This document shows, piece after piece, positions 26,609-33,470 of a DNA stretch of 64,000 nt. A program made the translations under genes and the position numbers. The notes beneath the pieces are model-generated. The model worked only from the letters and a program-made list of their open reading frames with translations. It was not told the origin of the DNA and did not search any database. This DNA is from Aquabacter sp040755535. GTDB lineage: Bacteria; Pseudomonadota; Alphaproteobacteria; Rhizobiales; Xanthobacteraceae. How positions within the stretch are numbered: the first letter of the stretch is position 1; every line of letters starts with the position of its first letter. Where the stretch lies: contig JBFMAV010000011.1 in assembly GCA_040755535.1 (NCBI GenBank), positions 1 through 64,000 of the forward strand. Direction: 5' to 3'.

Positions 26609-27202
26609 ATGGAAGGTCCCACGACGACATCTGCGGTCGCTCTCTCGGAGATGAAAGCGCTGCGCGATCAGGTGCTCGACCTGCTTCCGGCCTTGCGCGC
26701 CTTCGCCCGGTCGCTGACGCGCAACCGCACCGAGGCGGACGATCTGGTGCAGGAAACGCTCCTCAAGGCGCTTTCGAACATCGAAAAATTCGACCCCGGC
26801 ACCAATTTGCGGGCCTGGCTCTTCACCATTTTGCGCAACACCTATTACACCGAAATCCGCAAACGCCGCCGCGAGAGCGATGGCATCTCCACCTTGGCGC
26901 AGCAGGATTCGAACATGGGTCCCGGCCAGGAATGGGCGGTGACCCTGCGCTCGCTCAAGGAAGCGCTCGAACTGCTGCCCTCCGACCAGCGCGAGGCTCT
27001 GGTTCTGGTGGGGGCCGCCGGGCTCTCCTATGAAGAGGCGGCCGACGTGTGCGGATGCGCGCTCGGCACCATCAAGAGCCGCGTCAACCGCGCCCGCGCC
27101 AAACTTCTCACCCTCATGGGGGCGGAGGTCTCCGCCGATGTGGTTGAGGGCGATTCCGTCGCCTTGTCGGCCGCCCGCAGCGCCGCCCGCAGCTCTGCCT
27201 GA
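26609..27202 (+). CDS. ecfG: General stress sigma factor EcfG
   Basis: A 197-residue ECF sigma factor. Region 2 spans about residues 15-85 with ALRAFARSLTRNRTEADDLV and NLRAWLFTILRNTYYTEIRK; region 4 spans 115-170 with LPSDQREALVLVGAAGLSYEEAA and GCALGTIKSRVNRARAKL. This fits the EcfG group, and the neighbouring phyR and nepR genes make the assignment strong. It directs polymerase to GGAAC-N16/17-CGTT promoters, one of which precedes its own gene. The start is not certain: the frame is open to a GTG at 26489, and no candidate has a strong ribosome site. Confidence 0.9.
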   Translation: MEGPTTTSAVALSEMKALRDQVLDLLPALRAFARSLTRNRTEADDLVQETLLKALSNIEKFDPGTNLRAWLFTILRNTYYTEIRKRRRESDGISTLAQQDSNMGPGQEWAVTLRSLKEALELLPSDQREALVLVGAAGLSYEEAADVCGCALGTIKSRVNRARAKLLTLMGAEVSADVVEGDSVALSAARSAARSSA

Positions 27203-27229
27203 GGACCTGACCCTCTGATCTGAACGTAT

Positions 27230-27260
27230 ATGGCCGGCTTGCTTGCAAGCCGGCCATTTT
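27230..27260 (+). terminator. Rho-independent terminator of ecfG
   Basis: A perfect 13-bp inverted repeat (ATGGCCGGCTTGC at 27230-27242, complement at 27245-27257) is followed by TTTT. It lies 27 bases after the ecfG stop. Confidence 0.88.
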
Positions 27261-27464
27261 GATTCAGCGGCCGTCACGTGGGGCCAGGCACGGTCAGCCG
27301 ACGAGATATCCGTTCCAGCTTCCGCCGTGCCTGCTGCTTAGATCGTCAAACAGGTCGACCCCTGATCCCACATTCCATGGGCGCTGACAGTCAGCGAGGC
27401 GTCAGCCTAATACGTCCTTGAGGGAGAGGGCGCTCACGCTCTCCCGTGAGGCAGTGAGAAACGC
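27261..27464. other. Intergenic spacer between the converging ecfG and nepR units
   Basis: The 317-bp gap between ecfG and nepR holds the two facing terminators annotated separately. In the roughly 200 bp between them I see only a short imperfect hairpin with GGGAGAG arms near 27422-27443 and no supported gene. Confidence 0.5.
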
Positions 27465-27491
27465 CAAAATGCCCGCCGGGAGCCGGCAGGC
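27465..27491 (-). terminator. Rho-independent terminator of nepR
   Basis: On the minus strand a 9-bp stem (27491-27483 with 27479-27471, one G-T pair) with a three-base loop is followed by ATTTTG, about 30 bases past the nepR stop. Confidence 0.7.
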
Positions 27492-27519
27492 CAAAGATCG
27501 CAGGTAGAACGTCAGACGC

Positions 27520-27729
27520 TCAGTCGTTCTCGGTCGGAGCCGGAGGCTTGCCGTCTTCGGCCGCCGGCTTGGCGACCTTTCCGCTTTCGAAGGCGCCCTG
27601 CAATTGTTCCGCGAGGCGCATAAGCTCGTCCGGCACATCCTCGTTCGTATAATCGTCGAAGAGCTGCCGGAGTTCCTTGCCGAGGAGGTCCTGGCGCGCG
27701 GAAATATCGCGCCGGTGAGGGGCTCGCAT
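27520..27729 (-). CDS. nepR: Anti-sigma factor NepR
   Basis: A small protein (69 residues from the ATG at 27729, 88 from one at 27786) with the NepR core LLGKELRQLFDDYTNEDVP followed by DELMRLAEQL, the two helices that hold EcfG inactive and are bound by phosphorylated PhyR. A charged, disordered tail follows. AGAGAG before 27729 favours the shorter form; 27786 has no ribosome site. Unusually, it is on the opposite strand from ecfG and about 320 bp beyond it, not upstream in an operon with it. A perfect EcfG promoter precedes it, giving negative feedback. Confidence 0.87.
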   Translation of the reverse strand: MRAPHRRDISARQDLLGKELRQLFDDYTNEDVPDELMRLAEQLQGAFESGKVAKPAAEDGKPPAPTEND

Positions 27730-27870
27730 CGTGCCGCTCTCTTTCTGCACTTGCGTCTCGGAGCTATCGGGCCGCTTCTGTCGCATGGAGGATATTCATC
27801 TGCCGGATGGGGGCCAAGGGGAGGAGCGCCGGAGGAGCAAACTCCCTCGCGGCCCCGGTTCCGAGGGTGA

Positions 27871-27895
27871 AACGGTACAGCCGCGAAGAAGTTCC
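27871..27895 (-). promoter_or_regulatory. EcfG promoter of nepR
   Basis: On the minus strand GGAAC (27895-27891) and CGTT (27874-27871) are separated by exactly 16 bases. The leader to the nepR start is about 80 or 135 bases depending on the start codon. Confidence 0.78.
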
Positions 27896-27908
27896 AACAA
27901 GACCCACT

Positions 27909-28196
27909 TCATTCGCGATAAAGCCGCGTGCGGCCCGATTCCGCTGTCTCGTCGGGATGCGGATCGCGTGCTGTATCCTCGTTGCTCTCGCTGAGGTTGG
28001 TCGATCCGGCGGAGTCCATCGTCGCCTGCAGGCGATGCAACCGCTGGCGCTCCTCGTCAGGCTGGCGCGCGCGCAAGCGCTTGGGCGGGCCTGCCTCGCG
28101 TGCCGGTTCGAACTCGCACTGGTCATAACCGTGCGGAGCGGAAGGGGCCTTCCAGTCCTCGCGGCGCGTTTCGCCGCCTTGAGCGTGGTTTGGCAT
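27909..28196 (-). CDS. Small hydrophilic protein, stress-controlled, unknown function
   Basis: A 95-residue, strongly charged protein rich in Arg, Glu, Gln and Pro (for example RARQPDEERQRLHRLQATMD), without a signal peptide, membrane segment or recognised domain. It is probably largely disordered. Two features support a real gene: AGGGAGG eight bases before the ATG at 28196, and a perfect EcfG promoter whose -10 element ends 34 bases upstream. I know of no characterised relative. Confidence 0.72.
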   Translation of the reverse strand: MPNHAQGGETRREDWKAPSAPHGYDQCEFEPAREAGPPKRLRARQPDEERQRLHRLQATMDSAGSTNLSESNEDTARDPHPDETAESGRTRLYRE

Positions 28197-28229
28197 GACG
28201 CTGTCCTCCCTGCGTTCAAGTGGAGTCCC

Positions 28230-28254
28230 AACGCGGCCCACGCGGTTTGGTTCC
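28230..28254 (-). promoter_or_regulatory. EcfG promoter of the 95-residue protein gene
   Basis: On the minus strand GGAAC (28254-28250) and CGTT (28233-28230) are separated by exactly 16 bases, 34 bases before the ATG at 28196. Confidence 0.82.
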
Positions 28255-28530
28255 GCGCATGGTGAAGCTTTCGTTGAGAACCGCGTTGTTTCGGCGGCTC
28301 GCGATTTCGGCCTGTCTGCCGCGCACCGCCATGGAACCTGAAGCCGGCCGCCCAAGTTTCAGAAGCAGTCCGGTCGGCAGCGCCGCCTGCGCGATGCCCC
28401 GGAAAAGTTCGAGGGTGGATGATGCGCGTTTCGCGCGCCCGCCGCACCTTCGCAAGACCCCTGAGTGGGCGCGGACGACGTGCCGGTCGCGGCAACATCC
28501 GGGCTCCAAGACTGTAACAGGAGACGAGAT
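28255..28530. other. Intergenic region with a weak EcfG-like site
   Basis: With the adjacent promoter this is a gene-free gap of about 330 bp. Beyond the minus-strand EcfG promoter it holds only one weak plus-strand candidate (GGAAC at 28333-28337, AGTT at 28355-28358, spacer 17) about 170 bases before the DUF1328 gene. The open frames here lack coding bias. Confidence 0.4.
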
Positions 28531-28704
28531 ATGCTGGGTTGGGCTGTGACTTTTCTGGTGGTCGCCCTGGTGGCGGCGGTTCTGGGATTTGGCGGCATCG
28601 CCGGCACGGCGATCGAAATCGCCAAGGTGATCTTTTTCGTGGCCATCGTCCTGTTCCTCATCTCGGCCGTCGTCGGCCTGATGCGCGGACGCCGGGTGGG
28701 ATAA
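28531..28704 (+). CDS. DUF1328 small membrane protein (YtjA family)
   Basis: A 57-residue protein made of two transmembrane helices (residues 2-22 and 27-49) and a basic tail GLMRGRR, the usual form of the DUF1328/YtjA family. Such proteins are often stress-induced, but their function is unknown. AGGAGA precedes the ATG at 28531. Only a weak EcfG-like site is seen upstream. Confidence 0.87.
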   Translation: MLGWAVTFLVVALVAAVLGFGGIAGTAIEIAKVIFFVAIVLFLISAVVGLMRGRRVG

Positions 28705-28942
28705 GTCCCGCTGGAGAGGCCAGTCCTGAAAGCAGGGAGGGGCGGCGGAGATACCGCTCCTTCTCGCCTACGCCGGCTACGGTTTTGCCGGTGTCTTTCG
28801 TGAGTTCGAGACACGATACTTAAGGTCTGGTCTTCCTGTCGGGAGCCAGGCCTTCTCTTTATCTGAAAACGCGCCGCCTGGGTTCGGCGGCGTACCAGTT
28901 CAACGGGACTGCGCGAACATCCATCCCTGAGGAGGGGCTCCC

Positions 28943-29959
28943 ATGCGGCGGCTCATTGTCGAGCACAAGACGCGCTACCATTATTCCGAGCCGGTCCAGT
29001 TCGGACAGCACCGGCTCATGCTGCGCCCCCGCGACAGCCACGGCCTGCGCCTGCACGAGGCGCGCCTCACCTTGTCGCCCACGGGGGACGTCAAATACAT
29101 CTATGACGTGTTCGGCAATTCCATCGCCTTGGTGGACTTCCACGGCCCGGCGAATGAATTGGTGATCGAGAGCGTCCTGGAGCTGGACAGCTACGAGACT
29201 CCCGACCTTGAGGCGCTTCTGGATCCCGTGGCGGCCAATTATCCCTTCGTCTATTCCAGCGATGACCGCTTCGATGCCTCCCAGATGCTCACGCCTCAAT
29301 ATGAGGATGAGGGCGAGGTCAAGGAGTGGCTGACGCGCTTCGTGACGCCGGGTGAGCCGGTCGCGACGCTCGACCTGTTGAAGGCGATCAATGCCGCCAT
29401 CAAGGCGGACTTCACCTATCAGGCCCGCATCGAGGAGGGGACGCAGACCCCGGCCCAGACGCTCGCGCGCGCCTCCGGCACCTGCCGCGATTTCGCGCTG
29501 TTCTTCATCGAGGCGGTGCGCGAGCTCGGCTTCGCCGCCCGCTTCGTGACGGGCTATCTCTATACGTCCCATCTCGATCTCGCCTTGGACCATGGCGCCG
29601 ACGACATCCGGGGCGCGGGCGCGACTCATGCTTGGGCGGAGGTCTATCTGCCGGGCGCCGGCTGGATCGATTTCGACCCCACCAACGCTTTGATCGGCAC
29701 CGACCATCTGGTGCGCGTCGCCGTGGTGCGGGATCCGCGCCAGGCCTCGCCCATCGTTGGCAGCTTCGCCTCCGACACGCCAGGCGTGTTCCTTGGCATG
29801 GATGTGGAGGTGTTCGTCTCCACGCGCCGCCACGGCGCGGCGGCGCTCCCCGCGAACGACGCGCCGGCCGAGGGTTTGGAGGAGGCTCCGGGTGGCGTGT
29901 CGGCGTCTGCCGCCCCGGTGGTGGCGCAGGAGGATCTGCTGGCGCAGCCGGCCGCCTGA
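28943..29959 (+). CDS. Transglutaminase-like cysteine protease family protein
   Basis: A 338-residue cytoplasmic protein with an N-terminal bacterial transglutaminase-associated domain (residues 1-90) and a transglutaminase-like core. The triad is visible as Cys in SGTCRDFA near residue 182, His in ATHAWAEVYLP near residue 232, and Asp in GWIDFDPTN near residue 248. Members probably act as proteases or peptide-modifying enzymes rather than cross-linkers. The Ala/Pro-rich tail is likely disordered. GAGGAGG precedes the start. Confidence 0.87.
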   Translation: MRRLIVEHKTRYHYSEPVQFGQHRLMLRPRDSHGLRLHEARLTLSPTGDVKYIYDVFGNSIALVDFHGPANELVIESVLELDSYETPDLEALLDPVAANYPFVYSSDDRFDASQMLTPQYEDEGEVKEWLTRFVTPGEPVATLDLLKAINAAIKADFTYQARIEEGTQTPAQTLARASGTCRDFALFFIEAVRELGFAARFVTGYLYTSHLDLALDHGADDIRGAGATHAWAEVYLPGAGWIDFDPTNALIGTDHLVRVAVVRDPRQASPIVGSFASDTPGVFLGMDVEVFVSTRRHGAAALPANDAPAEGLEEAPGGVSASAAPVVAQEDLLAQPAA

Positions 29960-29973
29960 CGTCTCTGGCTCGG

Positions 29974-30007
29974 AAAGAAAAAGGGCGGGCCCGCGAGGAG
30001 CCCGCCC
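29974..30007 (-). terminator. Rho-independent terminator of the candidate sRNA
   Basis: On the minus strand an 8-bp GC stem (30007-30000 with 29990-29983) is followed by TTTTTCTTT (29982-29974). The T tract lies only on this strand, so it ends leftward transcription, not the transglutaminase transcript. Confidence 0.85.
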
Positions 30008-30037
30008 GTGTCAGTTCTGGAGGTCGATCAGTGACAC
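29976..30037 (-). ncRNA. Candidate EcfG-controlled small RNA with exposed CCUCC loop
   Basis: No protein gene explains this stretch, yet it has its own promoter and terminator. A perfect EcfG promoter ends at 30044, which puts the RNA start near 30037. The RNA would begin with a hairpin whose 6-bp stem pairs GUGUCA (30037-30032) with UGACAC (30013-30008), extendable to 8 bp, around an 18-base loop that contains CCUCC (30023-30019). The GC-rich terminator hairpin follows at once, giving about 62 nt. The layout, a C-rich 5' loop under stress sigma control, resembles the Caulobacter sRNA GsrN. Homology is not shown; the resemblance is architectural. Confidence 0.65.
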
Positions 30038-30043
30038 GGTCTC

Positions 30044-30068
30044 AACGCGCAACTTGGCGTCGGGTTCC
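30044..30068 (-). promoter_or_regulatory. EcfG promoter with no protein gene behind it
   Basis: On the minus strand GGAAC (30068-30064) and CGTT (30047-30044) are separated by exactly 16 bases. The only thing between it and the next terminator is the hairpin-forming segment called as an sRNA. Confidence 0.8.
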
Positions 30069-30075
30069 GGCAAAC

Positions 30076-30100
30076 AAAAGGGGCGCCCCATGGGCGCCCC
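30076..30100 (-). terminator. Rho-independent terminator of the lipoprotein gene
   Basis: A perfect 9-bp stem (GGGGCGCCC at 30080-30088, complement at 30092-30100) with a three-base loop is followed on the minus strand by TTTTGTTTG. It separates the lipoprotein gene from the sRNA unit. Confidence 0.8.
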
Positions 30101-30128
30101 GATCGATCTGGATGTCACGGTGTCCCCA

Positions 30129-30398
30129 TCAGGGGCAGGCCACCCGGTAGGAGTTGCCGTAGGCATCGCGCGCCCAGCAGTTCTTGGGGGTGGTGGCCGC
30201 GCCGACGATGGCGCCGGTCGCGCCGCCCAGCACGCCGCCAACCACGGCGCCGCCGGTCGAGCCGGTTGCGAGGCCGCCGATCAGGGCACCGGTGCCTGCG
30301 CCGATGAGGCCGCCGCCCACGGCGCGGTCGGACTCCGAATACTGGCTGCATCCGCCCAGCGCCAGACCCGCTGCCACAACGATGATTGCCGCCCTCAT
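30129..30398 (-). CDS. Glycine-zipper lipoprotein
   Basis: An 89-residue envelope protein. The signal peptide ends in ALGGC, a lipobox, so the mature protein is lipid-anchored at the cysteine near residue 18. The mature part is a glycine zipper (GGGLIGAGTGALIGGLATG and repeats) like the outer-membrane SlyB/OmpA-2TM type, with a short C-terminal domain containing two cysteines. GGAG precedes the ATG at 30398. Confidence 0.85.
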   Translation of the reverse strand: MRAAIIVVAAGLALGGCSQYSESDRAVGGGLIGAGTGALIGGLATGSTGGAVVGGVLGGATGAIVGAATTPKNCWARDAYGNSYRVACP

Positions 30399-30412
30399 TT
30401 TGCTCTCCATGT

Positions 30413-30898
30413 TCAATCTTTCCGGCTCTGCCGGGCCGTCCGTCCGATGTCGCGCGACGCATTCGCCGGCGGTCGGCGGACATTTTCCCCCGGCGAAGCA
30501 AACCGTCTCCGGCGGGGTTCACGCACCGCCAAGCTAAGCACAAAAGCCACCGCCAAGCCTACCCCCACGACGGCGATTGCGGTCGCGGCGGGATGGCGCG
30601 CCGCGGCATCGCGGGCCTCGTGCGCCGCGACATCCATCCGTCGGGCGAGGCCGTCGCGCCCCGACCAGGCGCCTGATACGCCGCTCGGCACCAGCGCCTG
30701 CGCCATCTTCGCCGCCTGTGGGGCGATGTCCGGCAGATGATCGCCGAGCATGCGGGCATAGCGGCGGGCCGTGTAGGGGCGCGGCAGATGGGAGGGCGCT
30801 TCGCCCACGGCCCGCGAGAGGCGCGCCAGATCGCCCCGCAGCGACTCGACGCCGCGTTGCAGGTCTTCCAGGGTGGAGCGTTGGGAAAGCCAAGTCAT
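30413..30898 (-). CDS. Membrane-anchored helical stress protein (DUF883-like layout)
   Basis: A 161-residue protein with an N-terminal amphipathic helical part (LEDLQRGVESLRGDLARLSR) and one membrane helix near residues 115-135 (IAVVGVGLAVAFVLSLAV), followed by a very basic tail. The layout resembles ElaB/YqjD proteins, but sequence similarity is not obvious. The ATG at 30898 follows GGAG by eight bases. A perfect EcfG promoter ends 28 bases upstream, so it is probably a general stress gene. Confidence 0.78.
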   Translation of the reverse strand: MTWLSQRSTLEDLQRGVESLRGDLARLSRAVGEAPSHLPRPYTARRYARMLGDHLPDIAPQAAKMAQALVPSGVSGAWSGRDGLARRMDVAAHEARDAAARHPAATAIAVVGVGLAVAFVLSLAVREPRRRRFASPGENVRRPPANASRDIGRTARQSRKD

Positions 30899-30925
30899 CA
30901 AGACGTCTCCGCTGTCGGGATCACC

Positions 30926-30950
30926 AACGCCCGGCTGCTGATCAGGTTCC
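30926..30950 (-). promoter_or_regulatory. EcfG promoter of the helical membrane protein gene
   Basis: On the minus strand GGAAC (30950-30946) and CGTT (30929-30926) are separated by exactly 16 bases, 28 bases before the start at 30898. Confidence 0.82.
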
Positions 30951-31055
30951 GCCCCGCGTCGCATAACCTTCAGCTCGACCTTATCTTGCGGCGCATCAAG
31001 CCTCAGCGCGGCCATAAGATGAAAATTCGACCATGGCGATATTTTGATCGATTTC

Positions 31056-31081
31056 GGAACCCTTGCCGCGTGCGCGGCGTT
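31056..31081 (+). promoter_or_regulatory. EcfG promoter of otsBA
   Basis: GGAAC at 31056-31060 and CGTT at 31078-31081 match exactly with a 17-base spacer, about 80 bases before the otsB start. It is divergent from the promoter of the neighbouring membrane protein, whose -35 element lies about 105 bases to the left. Confidence 0.75.
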
Positions 31082-31162
31082 TCCATGGCGAACCTGATCC
31101 ATCCGCAGACCGCTCCGCGGCCGCATTGCGCGGTCGGAGCATCGCAGGAGACGACCCCGCCC

Positions 31163-31990
31163 ATGGCCTCATTGCCGCCGCTGATGCCCGCCCACCGGGA
31201 CGCGACCCGGGCGGCCCTGCCTTTTGGGCAGGATGACGAGCGCACCCAACTGGAATCCCTCCTCACCGAGGGCGGCAGCGCCCTCTTTTTCGATGTGGAT
31301 GGAACGCTCATCGACATCGCGTCCCATCCCGACGGCGTGGACGTGCCATCCCACCTCATTGAGGACCTCGCCATTCTTCATGATGCCAGCGGCGGCGCCG
31401 TGGCCCTGGTGAGCGGCCGTGAGGCGCAGGTGCTCGACCGTCTGTTCGCGCCGCTGCGCTTGCCCCTCTCCGGCATTCACGGCGCAGAGTTGCGCACCAC
31501 GGCCTCCGGCGACCTGGCCAGTACCGTCGCGCCTCTGCCTGAGGATGTGCGCGCGGCGCTCGCCGCCCTGACGCGCCGCTTCGAGGGGCTGCTGGTGGAA
31601 GACAAGGGCGCGAGCCTCGCGCTCCATTACCGGTCCATCCCGGCCGCGGCTCCGGAACTGGAAGAGGCCATTGGAGCCATCGTCTCCCCGCGCTCGCGCA
31701 CGCTGACCGTGCTGCCGGGGCGCATGGTGTTCGAGGTCAAGGCGCGCGGCCATGATAAGGGCGCGGCGGTCCGCGCCTTCATGGCGCAAGCGCCCTTCGC
31801 CGGCCGGGTGCCGATTTTCTTCGGCGACGATGTCACGGATGAAGCCGGGTTTGCGGCGGTCCGCGAGCTTGGCGGCATCGCAGTGAGCATCGGCCGCCGG
31901 CTTGCCGGTGCCGACGTCATGCTTGAGGACGCCCAGGCGGTGCGTGCGCTGGTTGGCCGGCTGGCCGCCACCGCCCAAGGGAGGGGATGA
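31163..31990 (+). CDS. otsB: Trehalose-6-phosphate phosphatase
   Basis: A 275-residue HAD-family phosphatase that makes trehalose from trehalose 6-phosphate. The nucleophile motif FFDVDGTLIDIA lies near residue 40, the conserved GIHGAELRT block near residue 105, and the metal-binding FFGDDVTDE near residue 215. The ATG at 31163 is chosen because the EcfG promoter leaves only this one with a leader; GGAG lies 12 bases upstream. The next gene starts one base after its stop. Trehalose synthesis under EcfG control fits desiccation and osmotic protection. Confidence 0.93.
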   Translation: MASLPPLMPAHRDATRAALPFGQDDERTQLESLLTEGGSALFFDVDGTLIDIASHPDGVDVPSHLIEDLAILHDASGGAVALVSGREAQVLDRLFAPLRLPLSGIHGAELRTTASGDLASTVAPLPEDVRAALAALTRRFEGLLVEDKGASLALHYRSIPAAAPELEEAIGAIVSPRSRTLTVLPGRMVFEVKARGHDKGAAVRAFMAQAPFAGRVPIFFGDDVTDEAGFAAVRELGGIAVSIGRRLAGADVMLEDAQAVRALVGRLAATAQGRG

Positions 31991-31991
31991 C

Positions 31992-33470
31992 ATGTCACGC
32001 CTCATTGTCGTGTCCAACCGGGTCGCCGTTCCCGAAGCCAATGGCAAGGTTTCCGCCGGCGGGCTTGCCGTCGCGGTCAATGCGGCGCTGAAGGAGCGTT
32101 CGGGCGTTTGGTTTGGCTGGAGCGGCCGGATCACCGAGCAGCCCTCCGACCGGCCGGCCGTGACCACGCGCAACCGCATCAAATATGCGGTCATCGACCT
32201 CAAGGACAGCGATTACCAGGAATATTACAACGGTTTCGCCAATCGCGTGCTGTGGCCGATCCTGCATTACCGCGTGGATCTCGCCGAATTCCAGCGGGCG
32301 GAACTCTCCGGCTATATTCGTGTCAACAAGCTCTTCGCGGACCATGTCTCGCGCTTCATCCAGCCCGACGACGTGATCTGGGTGCACGACTATCACATGA
32401 TGCCGCTCGCCAAATATCTGCGCGAGCGCGGGCACCAGAACCGCATCGGCTTCTTCCTGCACATTCCCATGCCGCCGCCGGAGCTGATCCAGACCTTGCC
32501 GCGCCATGGCGAGATTCTCGGCGCCCTGTCCCAATATGATCTCGTCGGCTTCCAGACCGAGAGCGACCGGGACAATTTCGCGCGCTATCTGGTGAGCCGC
32601 GACGGCAAGCCGACGTCCGACCCCGCCATGTTCGATGTGGGCGGCCGCAAGGTCCATGTGGCGGCCTTTCCGGTTGGCATCGAGACCGAAGCCTTCGCCC
32701 GGCGCGCCCGCCATGCGGGCCGCACGGACTATGTGAAGGGCTTCCGCAAGAGCCTCGGCGACCGCAAGCTCATTATCGGCGTGGACCGGCTGGATTATTC
32801 CAAGGGCATTCCGCATCGGCTGGAGGCCTACGAGACGCTTCTGCGCACCGCGCCGGAATGGCAGAACCGGGTCACCTTCGCGCAGATCACGCCCAAGAGC
32901 CGGACCGAAGTGCCCGAATATATCGCGATGGACCGGGCGCTCTCGCACAAGGCGGGCCAGATCAACGGGGCCTTCGGCGACGTGGCCTGGACGCCGCTGC
33001 GCTATGTGAACCGCACCTATTCCCGCTCGGCGCTCGCCGGCTTCTATCGCGCGGCGGCGGTGGCGATGGTGACGCCGCTGCGGGACGGGATGAATCTGGT
33101 GGCGAAGGAATTCGTCGCCGCGCAGGATCCGGAAAATCCCGGCGTCCTCCTCCTGTCGCAGTTCGCGGGCGCGGCGGCGGAACTGTCGGGCGGGGCGCTC
33201 ATGGTGAACCCGCACGAGACCGAGGGCATGGCGGCGGCGCTGAAGCGCGCCCTCGACATGCCGCTCGACGAGCGGCGCGAGCGCTACGGCGCCATGATGG
33301 CGGTGCTGCGCCGCAACGATATCGACCAATGGGCCGAGACCTTCCTGGACGCACTGGTGCCCCCGGCGCGCCAGGAGGCCTCCAGCTTTCCCAGCCGTTC
33401 CCGCACCCCCTTGATCTCCATGGGGCACGGGGCGGGCTGGCAGGGCGTGCACGGCCCGGACTGGCTCTGA
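31992..33470 (+). CDS. otsA: Trehalose-6-phosphate synthase
   Basis: A 492-residue GT20 glycosyltransferase that joins UDP-glucose and glucose 6-phosphate. It opens with LIVVSNRV and contains WFGWSG, VWVHDYHMMPLAKYLRERG (core VWVHDYHMMPLAK), GVDRLDYSKGIPHR and the nucleotide-site RDGMNLVAKEFVAAQ. Length is normal. GAGGGG precedes the ATG, and the gene is cotranscribed with otsB, so the pathway is complete in two genes. Confidence 0.96.
   Translation: MSRLIVVSNRVAVPEANGKVSAGGLAVAVNAALKERSGVWFGWSGRITEQPSDRPAVTTRNRIKYAVIDLKDSDYQEYYNGFANRVLWPILHYRVDLAEFQRAELSGYIRVNKLFADHVSRFIQPDDVIWVHDYHMMPLAKYLRERGHQNRIGFFLHIPMPPPELIQTLPRHGEILGALSQYDLVGFQTESDRDNFARYLVSRDGKPTSDPAMFDVGGRKVHVAAFPVGIETEAFARRARHAGRTDYVKGFRKSLGDRKLIIGVDRLDYSKGIPHRLEAYETLLRTAPEWQNRVTFAQITPKSRTEVPEYIAMDRALSHKAGQINGAFGDVAWTPLRYVNRTYSRSALAGFYRAAAVAMVTPLRDGMNLVAKEFVAAQDPENPGVLLLSQFAGAAAELSGGALMVNPHETEGMAAALKRALDMPLDERRERYGAMMAVLRRNDIDQWAETFLDALVPPARQEASSFPSRSRTPLISMGHGAGWQGVHGPDWL

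Noticed and set aside
28333..28358. EcfG-like site GGAAC-N17-AGTT upstream of the DUF1328 gene
   Set aside because: One mismatch and about 170 bases of distance make it weak; it is mentioned only in the description of the gap.
30011..30091. A 26-codon minus-strand frame starting at 30091 between the two terminators
   Set aside because: The frame begins inside the lipoprotein terminator hairpin, has no ribosome site and spans the EcfG promoter itself, so it cannot be translated from that promoter. The RNA-hairpin explanation fits better.
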